From positions 51,760,167 to 51,824,166 of the forward strand of contig CM068586.1 in the NCBI GenBank assembly GCA_035048485.1: a DNA stretch of 64,000 nt, in the 5' to 3' direction. A program made the position numbers and the translations under genes. This document shows positions 32,071 through 44,700 of the stretch, piece by piece (within the stretch, counting starts at the first letter, position 1; every line of letters starts with the position of its first letter). This DNA comes from Pteria penguin. Its lineage: Eukaryota; Mollusca; Bivalvia; Pterioida; Pteriidae. Under the pieces are notes generated by a model. It was not told the DNA's origin. It worked only from the letters and a program-made list of their open reading frames with translations, and searched no databases.

Positions 32071-32460
32071 AGATTCATTCCACTGCAAAGCACTGCTATT
32101 AATAGTTATATACAGCTATAATACCTATATCTATAGCTACTGTTTTTGACAGAAAATGACATAAATTCTCAATTTCTAAGCAGTCACCAAAAACCGCAAC
32201 AAATGGACACTGATATTCAGTTGTGGACTGAAGAAGATTATATTTGGGACTGTCATTTGTAATCAATGTAATATTGTGATTACACTGATTACAAATAACA
32301 CCACCAATGTCATCTTTGTTAGTTCACTACTGAATATCAGTGCATTATGTTTCGTTTTTTTGCGATTGCTGAAAAATCGAAAATTTGTTATTTTCTGTCC
32401 AAAAAAAAGCTATATATAGCTATAACTATAATAGCTGTATTTTGCAGTGGAACGAACCTG
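32071..32460. mobile_element. Foldback element nested in the hAT element
   Basis: The left 'attcattccactgcaaagca' with 'ttatatacagctataat' faces the right 'tagctgtattttgcagtgga' with 'acgaacct'. The ~390-bp interior includes a second dyad, 'ttgtaatcaatgtaat...gattacaaat'. It has no coding capacity. Confidence 0.75.
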
Positions 32461-32895
32461 TGTGGTATATTAGTAGGGAATAAAATTCAAGTGTTTAAAC
32501 TTGTGATTTCACTTGTTCATTTTTGTGTCACCAGCGAAGCAAAGCGACACTTACTGGGATCACTGTGTCCACTTTTGTCTGTTTGTGGGTCCGTCTGTCT
32601 GTCACACTTAAATATCAAAGTCCGCACAGCCCCACAGCCTATAATAAAAATACGAATCAACTGATGCCATGTTCCAGCCACCCTAGTGACTAGTCAAATT
32701 TCAATATTGCTAGAAAAGTCTGCAGGATTCCACTAGGTTGGTCTGAACTTGGTCAATCTATCAAGCAAATTTGTGCATGAATCTGTAAATATTTGCGAAC
32801 CGATTATAATCGGCAAAATCGCATCGAAAGCATCAACCGATTCCAACCGATGATCGATTATAAAATTCAACCGATCCGCCATCACTAGTTAATAC

Positions 32896-35800
32896 CACCA
32901 TCCTCTATTGTAAATGGGTGTGTACCGTGGCAGCTATACCACATCCTCTATTGTAGATGTGTGTGTACAGTGGCATTTATACCACCATCCTCTATTGTAG
33001 ATGTGTGTGTACAGTGGCAGTTATACCACCATCCTCTATTGTAAATGGGTGTGTACCGTGGCAGCTATACCACATCCTCTATTGTAGATGTGTGTGTACA
33101 GTGGCATTTATACCACCATCCTCTATTGTAGATGTGTGTGTACAGTGGCAGTTATACCACCATCCTCTATTGTAGATGTGTGTGTACAGTGGCAGCTATA
33201 CCACATCCTCTATTGTAGATGTGTGTGTACAGTGGCAGTTATACCACCATCCTCTATTGTAGATGTGTGTGTACAGTGGCAGTTATACCACCATCCTCTA
33301 TTGTAGATGTGTATGTACAGTGGCAGCTATACCACATCCTCTATTGTAGATGTGTATGTACAGTGGCAGTTATACCACCATCCTCTATTGTAGATGTGTG
33401 TGTACCGTGGCAGCTATACCACCATCCTCTATTGTAGATGTGTGTGTACCGTGGCAGCTATACCACCATCCTCTATTGTAGATGTGTGTGTACCGTGGCA
33501 GCTATACCACCATCCTCTATTGTAGATGTGTGTGTACCGTGGCAGCTATACCACCATCCTCTATTGTAATATGTGTGTGTACCGTGGCAGCAATACCACC
33601 ATCCTCTATTGTAATATGTGTGTGTACCGTGGCAGCTATACCACCATCCTCTATTGTAGATGTGTGTGTACCGTGGCAGTTATACCACCATCCTCTATTG
33701 TAGATGTGTGTGTACCGTGGCAGCTATACCACCATCCTCTATTGTAATATGTGTGTGTACCGTGGCAGCTATACCACCATCCTCTATTGTAGTTTGTGTG
33801 TGTACCGTGGCAGCTATACCACCATCCTCTATTGTAATATGTGTGTGTACCGTGGCAGCTATACCACCATCCTATATTGTAGATGTGTGTGTACCGTGGC
33901 AGCTATACCACCATCCTCTATTGTAATATGTGTGTGTACCGTGGCAGCTATACCACCATCCTCTATTGTTATATGTGTGTGTACCGTGGCAGCTATACCA
34001 CCATCCTCTATTGTAGATGTGTGTGTATTATGGCAGCTATACCACATCCTCTATTGTAGATGTGTTTATATTGTGGCAGTTAATACCACCATCCTCTATT
34101 GTAGATGTGTGTGTACCGTGGCAGCTATACCACCATCCTCTATTGTAGATGTGTGTGTACTGTGGCAGCTTTACCGCCATCCTCTATTGTAGATGTGTGT
34201 GTACCGTGGCAGTTATACCACCATCCTCTATTGTAGATGTGTGTGTACTGTGGCAGCTATACCACCATCCTCTATTGTAGATGTTTGTGTACCGTGGCAG
34301 TTATACCACCATCCTCTATTGTAGATGTGTGTGTACCGTGGCAGCTATACCACCATCCTCTATTGTAATATGTGTGTGTACCGTGGCAGCAATACCACCA
34401 TTCTCTATTGTAATATGTGTGTGTACCGTGACAGATATACCACCATCCTCTATTGTAGATGTGTGTGTACCGTGGCAGTTATACCACCATCCTCTATTGT
34501 AGATGTGTGTGTACCGTGGCAGCTATACCACCATCCTCTATTGTAATATGTGTGTGTACCGTGGCAGCAATACCACCATTCTCTGTTGTAATATGTGTGT
34601 GTACCGTGACAGATATACCACCATCCTCTATTGTAGATGTGTGTATACCGTGGCAGTTATACCACCATCCTCTATTGTAGATGTGTGTGTATTGTGGCAG
34701 TTATACCACCATCCTCTATTGTAGTTTGTGTGTGTACCGTGGCAGCTATACCACCATCCTCTATTGTAGATGTGTGTGTACCGTGGCAGTTATACCACCA
34801 TCCTCTATTGTAGATGTGTGTGTACCGTGGCAGTTATACCACCATCCTCTATTGTAGATGTGTGTGTACCGTGGCAGTTATACCACCATCCTCTATTGTA
34901 GATGTGTGTGTACCGTGGCAGCTATACCACCATCCTCTATTGTAGATGTGTGTGTATTGTGGCAGTTATACCACCATCCTCTATTGTAGATGTGTGTGTA
35001 CCGTGTTGGTTATACCACCATCTTCTATTGTAGATGTGTGTGTATTGTGGCAGTTATACCACCATCCTCTATTGTAGATGTGTGTGTACCGTGGCAGTTA
35101 TACCACCATCCTCTATTGTAGATGTGTGTGTACCGTGGCAGCTATACCACCATCCTCTATTGTAGATGTGTGTGTACCGTGTTGGTTATACCACCATCCT
35201 CTATTGTAGATGTGTGTGTACCGTGGCAGCTATACCACCATCCTCTATTGTAGATGTGTGTGTACCGTGGCAGCTATACCACCATCCTCTATTGTAGATA
35301 TGTATGTACCGTGGTAGTTATACCGCCATCCTCTATTGTAGATGTGTGTGTGTTGTGGCAGTTATACCACCATCCTCTATTGTAATATGTGTGTGTACCT
35401 TGGCAGCAATACCACCATTCTCTATTGTAATATGTGTGTGTACCGTGACAGATATACCACCATCCTCTATTGTAGATGTGTGTATACCGTGGCAGTTATA
35501 CCACCATCCTCTATTGTAGATGTGTGTGTATTGTGGCAGTTATACCACCATCCTCTATTGTAGTTTGTGTGTGTACCGTGGCAGCTATACCACCATCCTC
35601 TATTGTAGATGTGTGTGTACCGTGGCAGCAATACCACCATCCTCTATTGTAGATGTGTGTGTACCGTGGCAGTTATACCACCATCCTCTATTGTAGATGT
35701 GTGTGTACCGTGGCAGCTATACCACCATCCTCTATTGTAGATGTGTGTGTATTGTGGCAGTTATACCACCGTCCTCTATTGTAGATGTGTGTGTACCGTG

Positions 35801-36275
35801 TTGGTTATACCACCATCCTCTATTGTAGATATGTGTGTACCGTGGTAGTTATACCGCCATCCTCTATTGTAGATGTGTGTGTGTTGTGGCAGTTATACCA
35901 CCATCCTCTATTGTAGATGTGTGTGTACCGTGGCAGTTATACCACCATCCTCTATTGTAGATGTGTGTATACAGTGGCAGCTATACCACCATCCTCTATT
36001 ATAGATGTGTGTGTATTGTGGCAGTTATACCACCATCCTCTATTGTAGATGTGTGTGTACCGTGGCAGTTATACCAGCATCCTCTGTCGTAGATGTGTGT
36101 GTATTGTGGCAGTTAATACCACCATCCTCTTTGTAGATGTGTGTGTTCCGTGGCAGTTATACCACCATCCTCTATTGTAATATGTGTGTGCACCGTGGCA
36201 GTTATGCCACCATCCTCTATTGTAGATGTGTGTGTACCGTGGCAGCTATGCCAACATCCTCTATTGTAGATGTGC
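32896..36275 (+). repeat. 44-bp satellite, main array
   Basis: About 75 copies of the 44-bp unit, identical in type to 31241-31487. Unit variants (gatgtg, atatgtg, gtttgtg; ctata, ttata, caata) form higher-order patterns: 131-bp trimers at 32900-33360, a 178-bp tetramer at 34281-34680 and a longer duplication (34325-35060 against 35342-35830). The short open frames on both strands are repeat artefacts. Confidence 0.95.
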
Positions 36276-36718
36276 ACTCTGAAAGACTCTGCTTAGTTTT
36301 TCGCAATAAATACAATAAAACACATATAGAAGTGCAAAGAAGCATTATTTTTTAAAATGCCAACAAAAACTGCATAGAAAACTATCATAAAATTAATACA
36401 TGTGTTATGTATATACAGAATATACATTACGGGGCTTACTGAGGCTATAAGCGGTGGGAGAAAATTAAAAGAAGGGGGACAACCCATATTTTATTTTTCG
36501 GTGATTAATTTTAAAAATGCATATGTTATCACTAGCTTAAGCAAAAGTGTACCACGGTGAACATTATGTATGTGTCCATGAAAAAACCGGAATGGGACCA
36601 GATGCCCTGGAGGAGGACGTGTAAACAAGATCTGTTACCACATTTATTTCCAACGCCTCTGTATGTCGACAACTATGCAAAATGTATAGAACGCCGATTC
36701 CGCTTTCATTTATAATGT

Positions 36719-36795
36719 AGTCAAACCTGTTTAAAGCGACCACCTAATGGAAGGCCACTCATTGCAGGTGGTCACTTATCACAGGTAACATGATG
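36719..36795 (+). mobile_element. Partial copy of the 36801 MITE
   Basis: It repeats 'tcaaacctgtttaaagcgac' and 'cacctaatggaaggc' almost exactly as at the start of the next element, then breaks off after 'cttatcacaggtaac'. Confidence 0.75.
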
Positions 36796-36800
36796 ATATA

Positions 36801-36978
36801 CAGTCAGACCTGTTTAAAGCGACCACCTAATGGAAGGCGGGAAAATGGTCACTTATTGCAGGTGGTCTCTTCATACAGGCTGATTTGTATAGACACTCAG
36901 TAGTAACGAGAAGGAAAAAGCGGTTTGTTGAGACAGGTGGTTGTTTGATACAGGTGGTCTTTAAAACAGATTTGACTG
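36801..36978. mobile_element. TA-flanked MITE (Tc1/mariner/pogo-like ends)
   Basis: The left end 'cagtcagacctgtttaaagc' and the right end 'ctttaaaacagatttgactg' are inverted repeats. TA at 36799-36800 and TA at 36979-36980 give the target duplication. The element is 178 bp with no coding capacity. Confidence 0.87.
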
Positions 36979-39178
36979 TATTTTATCAACTTTAGGGAGA
37001 AAAATATCTATATGTATGTTTATTATTTTCAAAAAGTAAAAGTTTCGATGTCCCTACACGTGAAATATTCGGGGAAATCACCAAACGCTCGATTACCTGA
37101 ACGGAAATCAACATCTTTGTAAGCAGTTCATATTAATATGATTATATGTGGTTATACACATGTATTGGGAAATATAAAGTCGATTTTAAGCTATAAATAA
37201 CTCTTTATAATTGTATGAAGTCATTAAAATAGCACTTGGATATTCATAGAATGAAAATTTTATATGAATGACGTACATACTTCACATAAAGCTCAAAATT
37301 TGATAGACAAGACATCAATAAAATTACAGAGTTTCATTAGAAATATCCTTGTTCATTGTCGTTTATTATGCAAACCAATTAAAATGGGTGAAATAAGACA
37401 AGTAAAATGTACTTTACTTATTTAGGTCGCCAACGTGGTGGTAGTTGTATATTGAATAAGGCAATCTAAGACGGCATTGATTTACTTGTACGATTACAGC
37501 CCACTTAGAATTCTATAACAATATAATTTTAGCTCACCTGGAATGCTAGTATATAACTATAGCTCGCCCGAAATGTCGGTGTATCATTTAATTATAAGCT
37601 TGCAACGCGATGTTCTTATAAGAAGGCAAACAGGGTAAGAGGGAAGGGGTATTATGACGGAAAAATGTGAAGAATGGGACCGGCTATAGCTCTGTCCGCC
37701 CCTCATTATAAGTCGCATGAATTTCCAATACATTATTTTTGCACGCAAAGAAATGCGACAATACAATTTACTTTAGCTCGTGTAGACGAGTTGCAGGAAA
37801 GACAACTACACCCAGTTGTATGTCGACAGTGTTCTTTCCTCTCAGTTTACCCCACTATGGTATACAATAAACAATGCATATATATACTGTAATGATTAAG
37901 GGTGTTATACTTAAAACTTTTAAAGCCCCCCCCCCCTTGCTAATAGTGTTTTTTCTTTTTATTATTATTATTTAAGATTCCGTTATTTTTCTTTCTTATA
38001 TATATTGTTTTATTATATTTATTTTATATATTCATTTACTATTATTATTTTATTTTTTATTTATCATTTATTTTTTCTTTTTATTTTATTCATTTTTTTA
38101 ATGTCAATGCATAAAGAACACTTTTAGCACTCCGATAAGCTTCTAGTGCTATGTTCAGAAGAAAAGTAAATACTTGAAACGATTCCGTTTAAATACAGAA
38201 ATAACTTTTTATAATTCAACATACCAGTCTAATGTAAAACAGTATTTATCGTTGAACATGTTACACAACAGTATATATTTTCTTTTGTGTAACCAATAAG
38301 GTCATTGTTGATTACTGGTTATTCCTTTCTGAAATTTGTGACTTTGAATGTCCTTCAATTTATATAAAAATAGTCGGATAAGGACTGGATCACGTATAAC
38401 ACGTTCTGCATTTAGATGTAAATCTCATTGTGGTTATCTCTGTTTGAGGAAGTACAGGTTTCCCGTTATTAAAATGATATAACATTGTCACATATTGAAC
38501 GAGCAATAATTCGCTGCGCAGTCGTAATACCAGATCTTGATTTATCTTATTTTTTGTTTCTGCGTACTCCAAGTTAGGCGGCTAGGTGAGAGTCATGTGA
38601 CTTGAAATTGATCGATTTTACTCTCACACTTCCTCGTGCCTGATCACTCAAACATCGACATCACAAAACGATAACTTCACAAATAACAATTTGTAAACAC
38701 ATTATTTTCCTATATTTTCTGATTTCTGATAAATCGCTACTATCAATTCGACGCTGAATACCTGCATATGTAAATTCTATATTCATTTTATGTCAATATC
38801 CCTGTGTCTACATAAACGACGCCACATTGACATAGGAGTTATGGGCGGCATCCATCACTTTGATGGATGTAGTCTGAAAAATTATACAAAGCTGTACAAA
38901 ATTTGACATTAGAATACAAAAAAAAATGCCATCTGCTGTATCGAGGGAATAATTGGTCTGAAAATGGCTGGAGGTCAGAGAATGTGTAGGACGGGGAGGG
39001 AGAGAAAAGGATCCTAGGAGTATAGACACGGTGTGGGAGGGTGGAGAAATTAAATCTCTTGGGAGCTTTTTGTATAAAAAGGAAATGCATCCATTATGTT
39101 TGGAAAAAGGCAATGGGGTTCACCAGCTATATACGCAGAAACATATGTCTCTGCTATACACATTCGCTTCGAGGTTAT

Positions 39179-39217
39179 ACCAGGGACGTATATAAAACTG
39201 TGTTATATACGTCTCTG
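39179..39217. other. Perfect-looking hairpin
   Basis: The arm 'ccagggacgtatata' and its complement 'tatatacgtctctgg' (one mismatch) flank a 9-base loop. It could be the ends of a collapsed MITE. No function is assigned. Confidence 0.7.
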
Positions 39218-39934
39218 GTTATACATTCTTTAATGAGACGAGATCAGAAACATTCCGAATGTATTATGGAGTATGATTTTGGTTTGATTGTACACGATGA
39301 AAAAAGTTTTCAGTCATATATTACCCCTATTTCTGTAAATATGTGAATTTCAACACCTGAATTCACTGGAGGAGCATATATATAGCTGTAATATTCGTAT
39401 TTTTTTTCTCACCTAAGAGAACAACCATAGTAAAACAAAAGACAGGAAAACAAGATTTTACTTAAAAACCGAAGATAAATCCCGAGGAGCATACCCCTTG
39501 CAAGTCTGTTGTCTGGATCAGCTCAACGTTTGAGAATGAAAATTTTGCTTGATAAGACAGAGAGGGATGACAGACGTTTTCTTCTTCTCGAGTCTTCGCA
39601 ATCTGCGATTGATTTAATGGTGATTGGGTACAGAAAAGGAATAAGGATCCCAATGTATACCGAATATCATCACCATCATATGGAACCGTTGCACTGATCA
39701 ACACAACGTGGTAATAAATGTTATACCGACAAAAGACGGTCAGATGAAGTGGCAATATTCAATGTCAATATACAGAAAGTGTAATGCCGACTTGAGACGG
39801 TAGTAACAGGAGTTGATGTTTAAATACATCGAGTCATAGGTGGAACGCATTCGTATTTTATTGATCTTTTGCTGTATTTTGAAATTACAGTACATTTTGA
39901 AATATTTTCTATAAAATATTAAATAGGGAACCAA

Positions 39935-39955
39935 CCCCCCCCCCCCCCCCCCCCC
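39935..39955 (+). repeat. Poly-C run
   Basis: Twenty-one consecutive C residues. The length is likely unstable in sequencing. Confidence 0.95.
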
Positions 39956-40572
39956 GAAAACTTAAATTTCTGTACATGCGATCACTCAATTGGTTCATTT
40001 ACTTTCTTGTAATTAGGTAAATGTATTATTTAATGCTTATATTTATTTACACAAATCAAATTTAGATACTTTGTTCCTTAAAGCGCATGTTATACCTGAT
40101 TCTATAAATTTATAATGGACAGTTATGTAAAGAACTTGACTATAAATATTCCTTTTTTCTTTGATGTCCTATGCCATGTCTATATCATTTCATGTGCAGT
40201 ATAGTTTGTTCCGGCGTAGGTCGGAACAGACTTATATGACCGGATTTCGCAAGATCAGAGAACTTGAACAAGATAAAAAACAAAAGTCATTTGCTCTTAA
40301 AAAGGAACAAATTAGATTTTATGATTGGCATGTTTAAATTTTATCTACATATGTTGCGCATTATGATGGGGTTGTACCAGAATCGTCATCAGTCTAGATA
40401 TTTCATCTTACACCAGTATCTCAGTATCTATTGTATTTAATACTGCCATAGTATTGTCAGTTGATAAAACGCGTTTTAAGTAGCCTTGTGGAATTTCCAT
40501 ACGCTTGATCATCGTTTCAGCGATGGGATAGAAATGTTCCCAACTTTGTGCCTTGTGAGTTTCCATAAACAA

Positions 40573-40734
40573 CAGTGGCGGATTTGGGGGGGGGGGGGGG
40601 GCGCAGGTACTCCCCTTCCCCCCTTTTCGCCACATATTTACATTTTAAAATCCATATTTGGCACCAAAACAGTAGTTTGGCTAATACACATGTGCCCCTA
40701 CTCCCCCTTTTCGAAAATTATGGATCCGTCAATG
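40573..40734. mobile_element. 'cagtggcggat' MITE, copy C (degenerate)
   Basis: It starts 'cagtggcggatttg' followed by a poly-G run, and ends 'ttatggatccgtcaatg'. It shares 'cgccacat.atttacat', 'tttggcaccaaaa' and 'tgtgcccc' with the elements at 52216 and 53123. The flanking duplication is not clear. Confidence 0.7.
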
Positions 40735-41585
40735 AAATATATACACTTATATCCAAAGTCATAATTGGTAAGTGCCTATTTTAACCGCACCCACCCACCC
40801 CCTCCTATCAGAGTTTAATGCTTAATGTAAGATACCAATCGATAAGAAACATAGTATACAAGACAAAATAGAGATATTTGCTATCATGGACCCTCGGAAC
40901 AGCCGGTGGTGGAGGGAAAAAAAAATCAGATCAGGGATCGGCAACGATAAAACATTGCATACTATATTAAATTACTGTCAAAACTGTCGTGCATAAAGGC
41001 TAGTTATTTCTGGGGTTTTGTGTTGGTTTTTTTTTTTTCTTTTTTAGAATTGAATTACCCAATATTGAGTTATCGGGACTAAACGATTCGGTCACAGTTC
41101 GGAATTGACAAGATCCGTAATGCACAAAATTTTAATGTTCAAGTTATGTAGGATGAAAACTTGGGACCAAAGTCTTGCACCGTATAAAAACAAGAATCCG
41201 TAATGTTTAAGATCCGGATTAAGCAGATTACATTGTATGTGGGACCAAATGTTTCATGCATAAGCTATATAGGACGAAAACTTATAATCGAACTCTTTTG
41301 CCGTATAAAACAAGAATCCATAATTCTCCAAATCCGGATTAAGCAGATTATATTATATGTGGAACCAGCTTGTGCACAGAAATTGCAACCTATCAAAAGG
41401 CATCCCCTAAAACTCTTAAATGATCTTTTACGTGCCATAGTCTACTATACAATAAAAGGATGCATCATAAAGGCGCCGTTAGCTGTCTCATGTGGAGAAT
41501 TACGTGCGCAAAACGTACTTGTGTATCATATTTATGAAATAAGACACATTAATTTTCTGATGATGTGATAAGATTCCTCAATATT

Positions 41586-41615
41586 CCCGGATATGCTTTG
41601 TTATTATGTATAAAT
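41586..41615 (+). promoter_or_regulatory. Core promoter of protease gene 1
   Basis: 'cccggatatgc' (41586-41596) and a TATA box 'tataaat' (41609-41615) lie 63 bp before the ATG. The same pair lies 64 bp before the ATG of protease gene 2, while surrounding sequence has diverged. That supports a selected core promoter. The start site is expected near 41640. Confidence 0.7.
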
Positions 41616-41671
41616 GGAAGAACGATTTCCTAACTTCAATCACTTTGCAACATTTTACTTAATAAACAAAA

Positions 41672-41708
41672 ATGGAAACGTGGATTATCTGTATTGCCTT
41701 ATGTTGTG
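41672..41708 (+). CDS. Protease 1 exon 1: signal peptide
   Basis: It encodes Met plus IICIALCC, a short hydrophobic core. The donor is 'tgtg|gtgagt'. The 37-bp length is identical to that of protease 2. Confidence 0.93.
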
Positions 41709-44700
41709 GTGAGTTTCATTTATTATTGTTTCAACATAGTAACGAAAATAATTTCATAATTTGTGAATCTATTATTTTTTTCAACGATAAATATTTCCTT
41801 CCTTCTTCTCAACGTCCACTATCAACATTGTCAAACTACCACCGTTGCAACTTCACATAATTAAAGGCTCACACAATGAAACCCTTACCAACAATGCTGA
41901 TTCAAACAATTTATTTATAATCTGAACGTTCAACGCCGAACCAATACGAATTTTAACAAACAGTCTCACGAAATTATCACTTTTCAACTTGAGAAATAAA
42001 CAAACATATCAGTTGTATTTTATAATTTAGTAACATTTCTCTAGTCATATATATAAATTTTACATTTATTTTAATTATTGTTGAAATTACCATAAATTAG
42101 ACTTTTTTTAAATGTCGGCCACAAGCTTATTTCTCCAATACGGTAGAAACATTGGTTGAAGAAATACAGAATGAGGAATGAACAGATCATCGACCGTCAT
42201 AACAATTAATTACATCACGGACAGCCTGATCGGCCGGCAGCGAGTGTTTACCCCTCCATGGCACCTGCTACCACCTTTGGTACCTTCAGGGGTCTGCGAT
42301 TTCATACATTTTCCATTTTATCTCGTATAACAGATGTTCCTTTTTATTTTTGCTCAGTGTCTTAGCATATTACTGTACTCAGCATATGAATCAAATATCC
42401 TTTCCTTTCAGGATATTTCATGACATCACGGTGGTTGTAACCAATTAGAGGGGGATGCCTAATCCTCCATGACACCTAATTCCAAATTGGATTCTATCAG
42501 GGGTCCGTGATAGCCCGTATTTATTATTTTATTCAATTGAATAGATACTCCTGATCGACAACTGCTGGGTATCTTACATGACCACGGTACTCTCATGAAC
42601 CTTGAGTTATCTTTGCACCAGATTACACTGGGATCTTAAACCAGATCTGTCAGAAGTGATATGTTACATTTAGTTCCAGAACATGACATTTGGCTAAAAT
42701 TGATTATTCAATCAAACATTTGAAAAAAGGCAAACATGAAATTAAATTTTCAAAAATTTTAAAATATGCATCAAAATGTGAATAAATATATTTAATCAAT
42801 TTTCCACAGGTGTTTTAAATATGGATGTCGGTAACAGTATACGTCTTGATGAGGAGTTCAATATCGACCATAACCAATCAATGCAAATGCAAACGGACAA
42901 TAATTTAATAGCATCGGTCCTTAAAAAACGAATAAAGCACGAAGTAGTCGGAGGGAATGCTGCGATACATAGACCTTTAGTTGGTGAGTCGAATCGAGAC
43001 GGGGTCTTTGACACAACACGCCATGTACCCTGGCATGCAGGAATAAGATTGGTTAGAGCCGGAGGAGCCTCCTCCGCTCATTGTGGTGGGACTATTCTAA
43101 CTCGGGACCGGATTTTGACAGCGGCACATTGCTTCACCTTAACGTATGTATTACAAAAACCAATTAACGCATGCTTTTCTTTTATTTCTTTGATAGATAT
43201 TTTTATGTGGCTCTCGGCTCAACCGAATTCTAGATATTGTACGGATATGATGGTTTCATATTCTTGAGTTTTCTATTTACCAGAAATCTACTATCACAAG
43301 GATTTGAAAAATTACCCTTTGTGTGAACTTTCTTCAAGTTTTACGGTAGCTATAATGATCTAAATTGCAAATTCAAATTGATATTCACTTACCAATTCAA
43401 AAATGTTCATTATTTAATACGTTCACCTATCTATTTGATAGTAGTAAATGTTAAGTCGTTGGTAATCATGGTGGCCATTTACCAACATTTCTAAATCTAC
43501 GGGTTTATAACGGATGTGACAAGTCAGTAGGGGATGCCAACCCATCCAAAGCACCATCCTCTTTCTTCGGAGGCCAATGTTTATTTTTTAATTCCTGATT
43601 TTGTTGTGTATACATGGGTGAAATACTAATTATACTTCAGTACCTAAGTAGTATTACAAACTTTCTTCAGGAAAGATGTAAATCAATACATCGTACGTGT
43701 TGGTGACCTAGACAATACCGTAAAAGAGAGAGATGAACAGGAGTATAAGGTATCCAGAATCATAACTCATCCTCGATTTCAACGTGAGTAAAATAGATAT
43801 GGTAGAGTATACACCATTATTGCGATAGAACTCAATCTGATTGTAAGTTTCGGCCCCTTGGCCTTCATCAAGTGAAATAAACGATGTTTAAAGAAAAGAT
43901 TATAATGATACATTCAACAACGAAAATCAACTAAAAGTAACCACTTTAACCTCCTTTTTCTTTTTCATCATCATCATTATCATCATCATCATCTTCTTCT
44001 TCTTCTTCTTTTTCTTTTTCTTCTTCTTCTTTCGAAAGAGATGTCTAAATCCCGTTGTAAGGTTTTACGCATTGCGAAATTTGCAGAAATATATTACGCC
44101 GACAATTTCTTGAAAGCCTACTTATTGTTTTAGATCCTACATTAACATTAACATTTTAACAAAGTGGCAAATTTGTTGGTTTTTTTATACTTAGTGTAAA
44201 TATATTTTTGTGTTTATTGTATTTTGAACTCAAGACCAGCATGGCTAACTACTTGGCTTCACCTCCGATTTCCAGGGGTCCATGAATATCAAGAACGGTA
44301 GACTTTGTGCAGTTGGCTTCATCTCAGATTTTCAGGGGTCCATGAATATGTAGAAGGGTAGACTTTGTGCAGTTGGCTTCATCTCAGATTTTCAGGGGTC
44401 CATGAATATGTAGAACGGTAGACTTCGTGCAGTTGGCTTCATCTCAGATTTTCAGGGGTCCATGAATATGTAGATCGGTAGACTTCGTGCAGTTGGCCTC
44501 CGATTTCATCTCAGATTTTCAGGGGTCCATGAATATGTAGAACGGTAGACTTTGTGCAGTTGGCTTCATCTCAGATTTTCAGGGGTCTATGAATATGTAG
44601 AACGGTAGACTTTGTGCAGTTGGCTTCATCTCAGATTTTCAGGGGTCTATGAATATGTAGAACGGTAGACTTCGTGCAGTTGGCTTCACCTCCGATTTTT

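Larger units (their letters stand above)
31496..32887 (+). mobile_element. hAT-type non-autonomous transposon inserted in the satellite
   Basis: The left end 'tagtgatgcaccgatgatcg' and the right end 'cgatccgccatcacta' are inverted repeats, and both subterminal zones are rich in 'atcgatt/aaccgat' words. The flanks are gttaatag (31488-31495) and gttaatac (32888-32895): an 8-bp target duplication with one change. The satellite variant 'gcagttaataccacc' seen at 34077 is the expected empty target. It carries a BED-finger transposase remnant (31670-31854) and a nested foldback element. At 1,392 bp it cannot encode a full transposase. Confidence 0.92.
36276..41580. other. Gene-poor intergenic stretch
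   Basis: No exon could be supported on either strand. It contains A/T-rich unique DNA, a TA-flanked MITE pair (36719-36978), an AT-rich ATTT run (37945-38100), a hairpin (39179-39217), a poly-C run (39935-39955) and a short MITE (40573-40734). Open frames of 60-120 codons here show no family signal. Confidence 0.6.

Noticed and set aside
31241..36275. CRISPR-like array (regular short repeats)
   Set aside because: The units are contiguous with no unique spacers, and the locus is eukaryotic.
32957..36355. Dozens of 70-160-residue Cys/Val/Tyr-rich frames
   Set aside because: All are translations of the 44-bp satellite. No splice signals or independent sequence support them.
37674..37892. 72-residue + strand frame
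   Set aside because: No recognisable domain and no flanking exon could be joined to it.
38808..39113. Two overlapping - strand frames of 83 and 101 residues
   Set aside because: No motif, no splice context, and composition like the surrounding intergenic DNA.
41203..41568. 121-residue + strand frame just upstream of protease 1
   Set aside because: It contains an internal near-duplication ('gatccggattaagcagatta' at two sites) and A/T-rich composition, and shows no domain. It is more likely a repeat.
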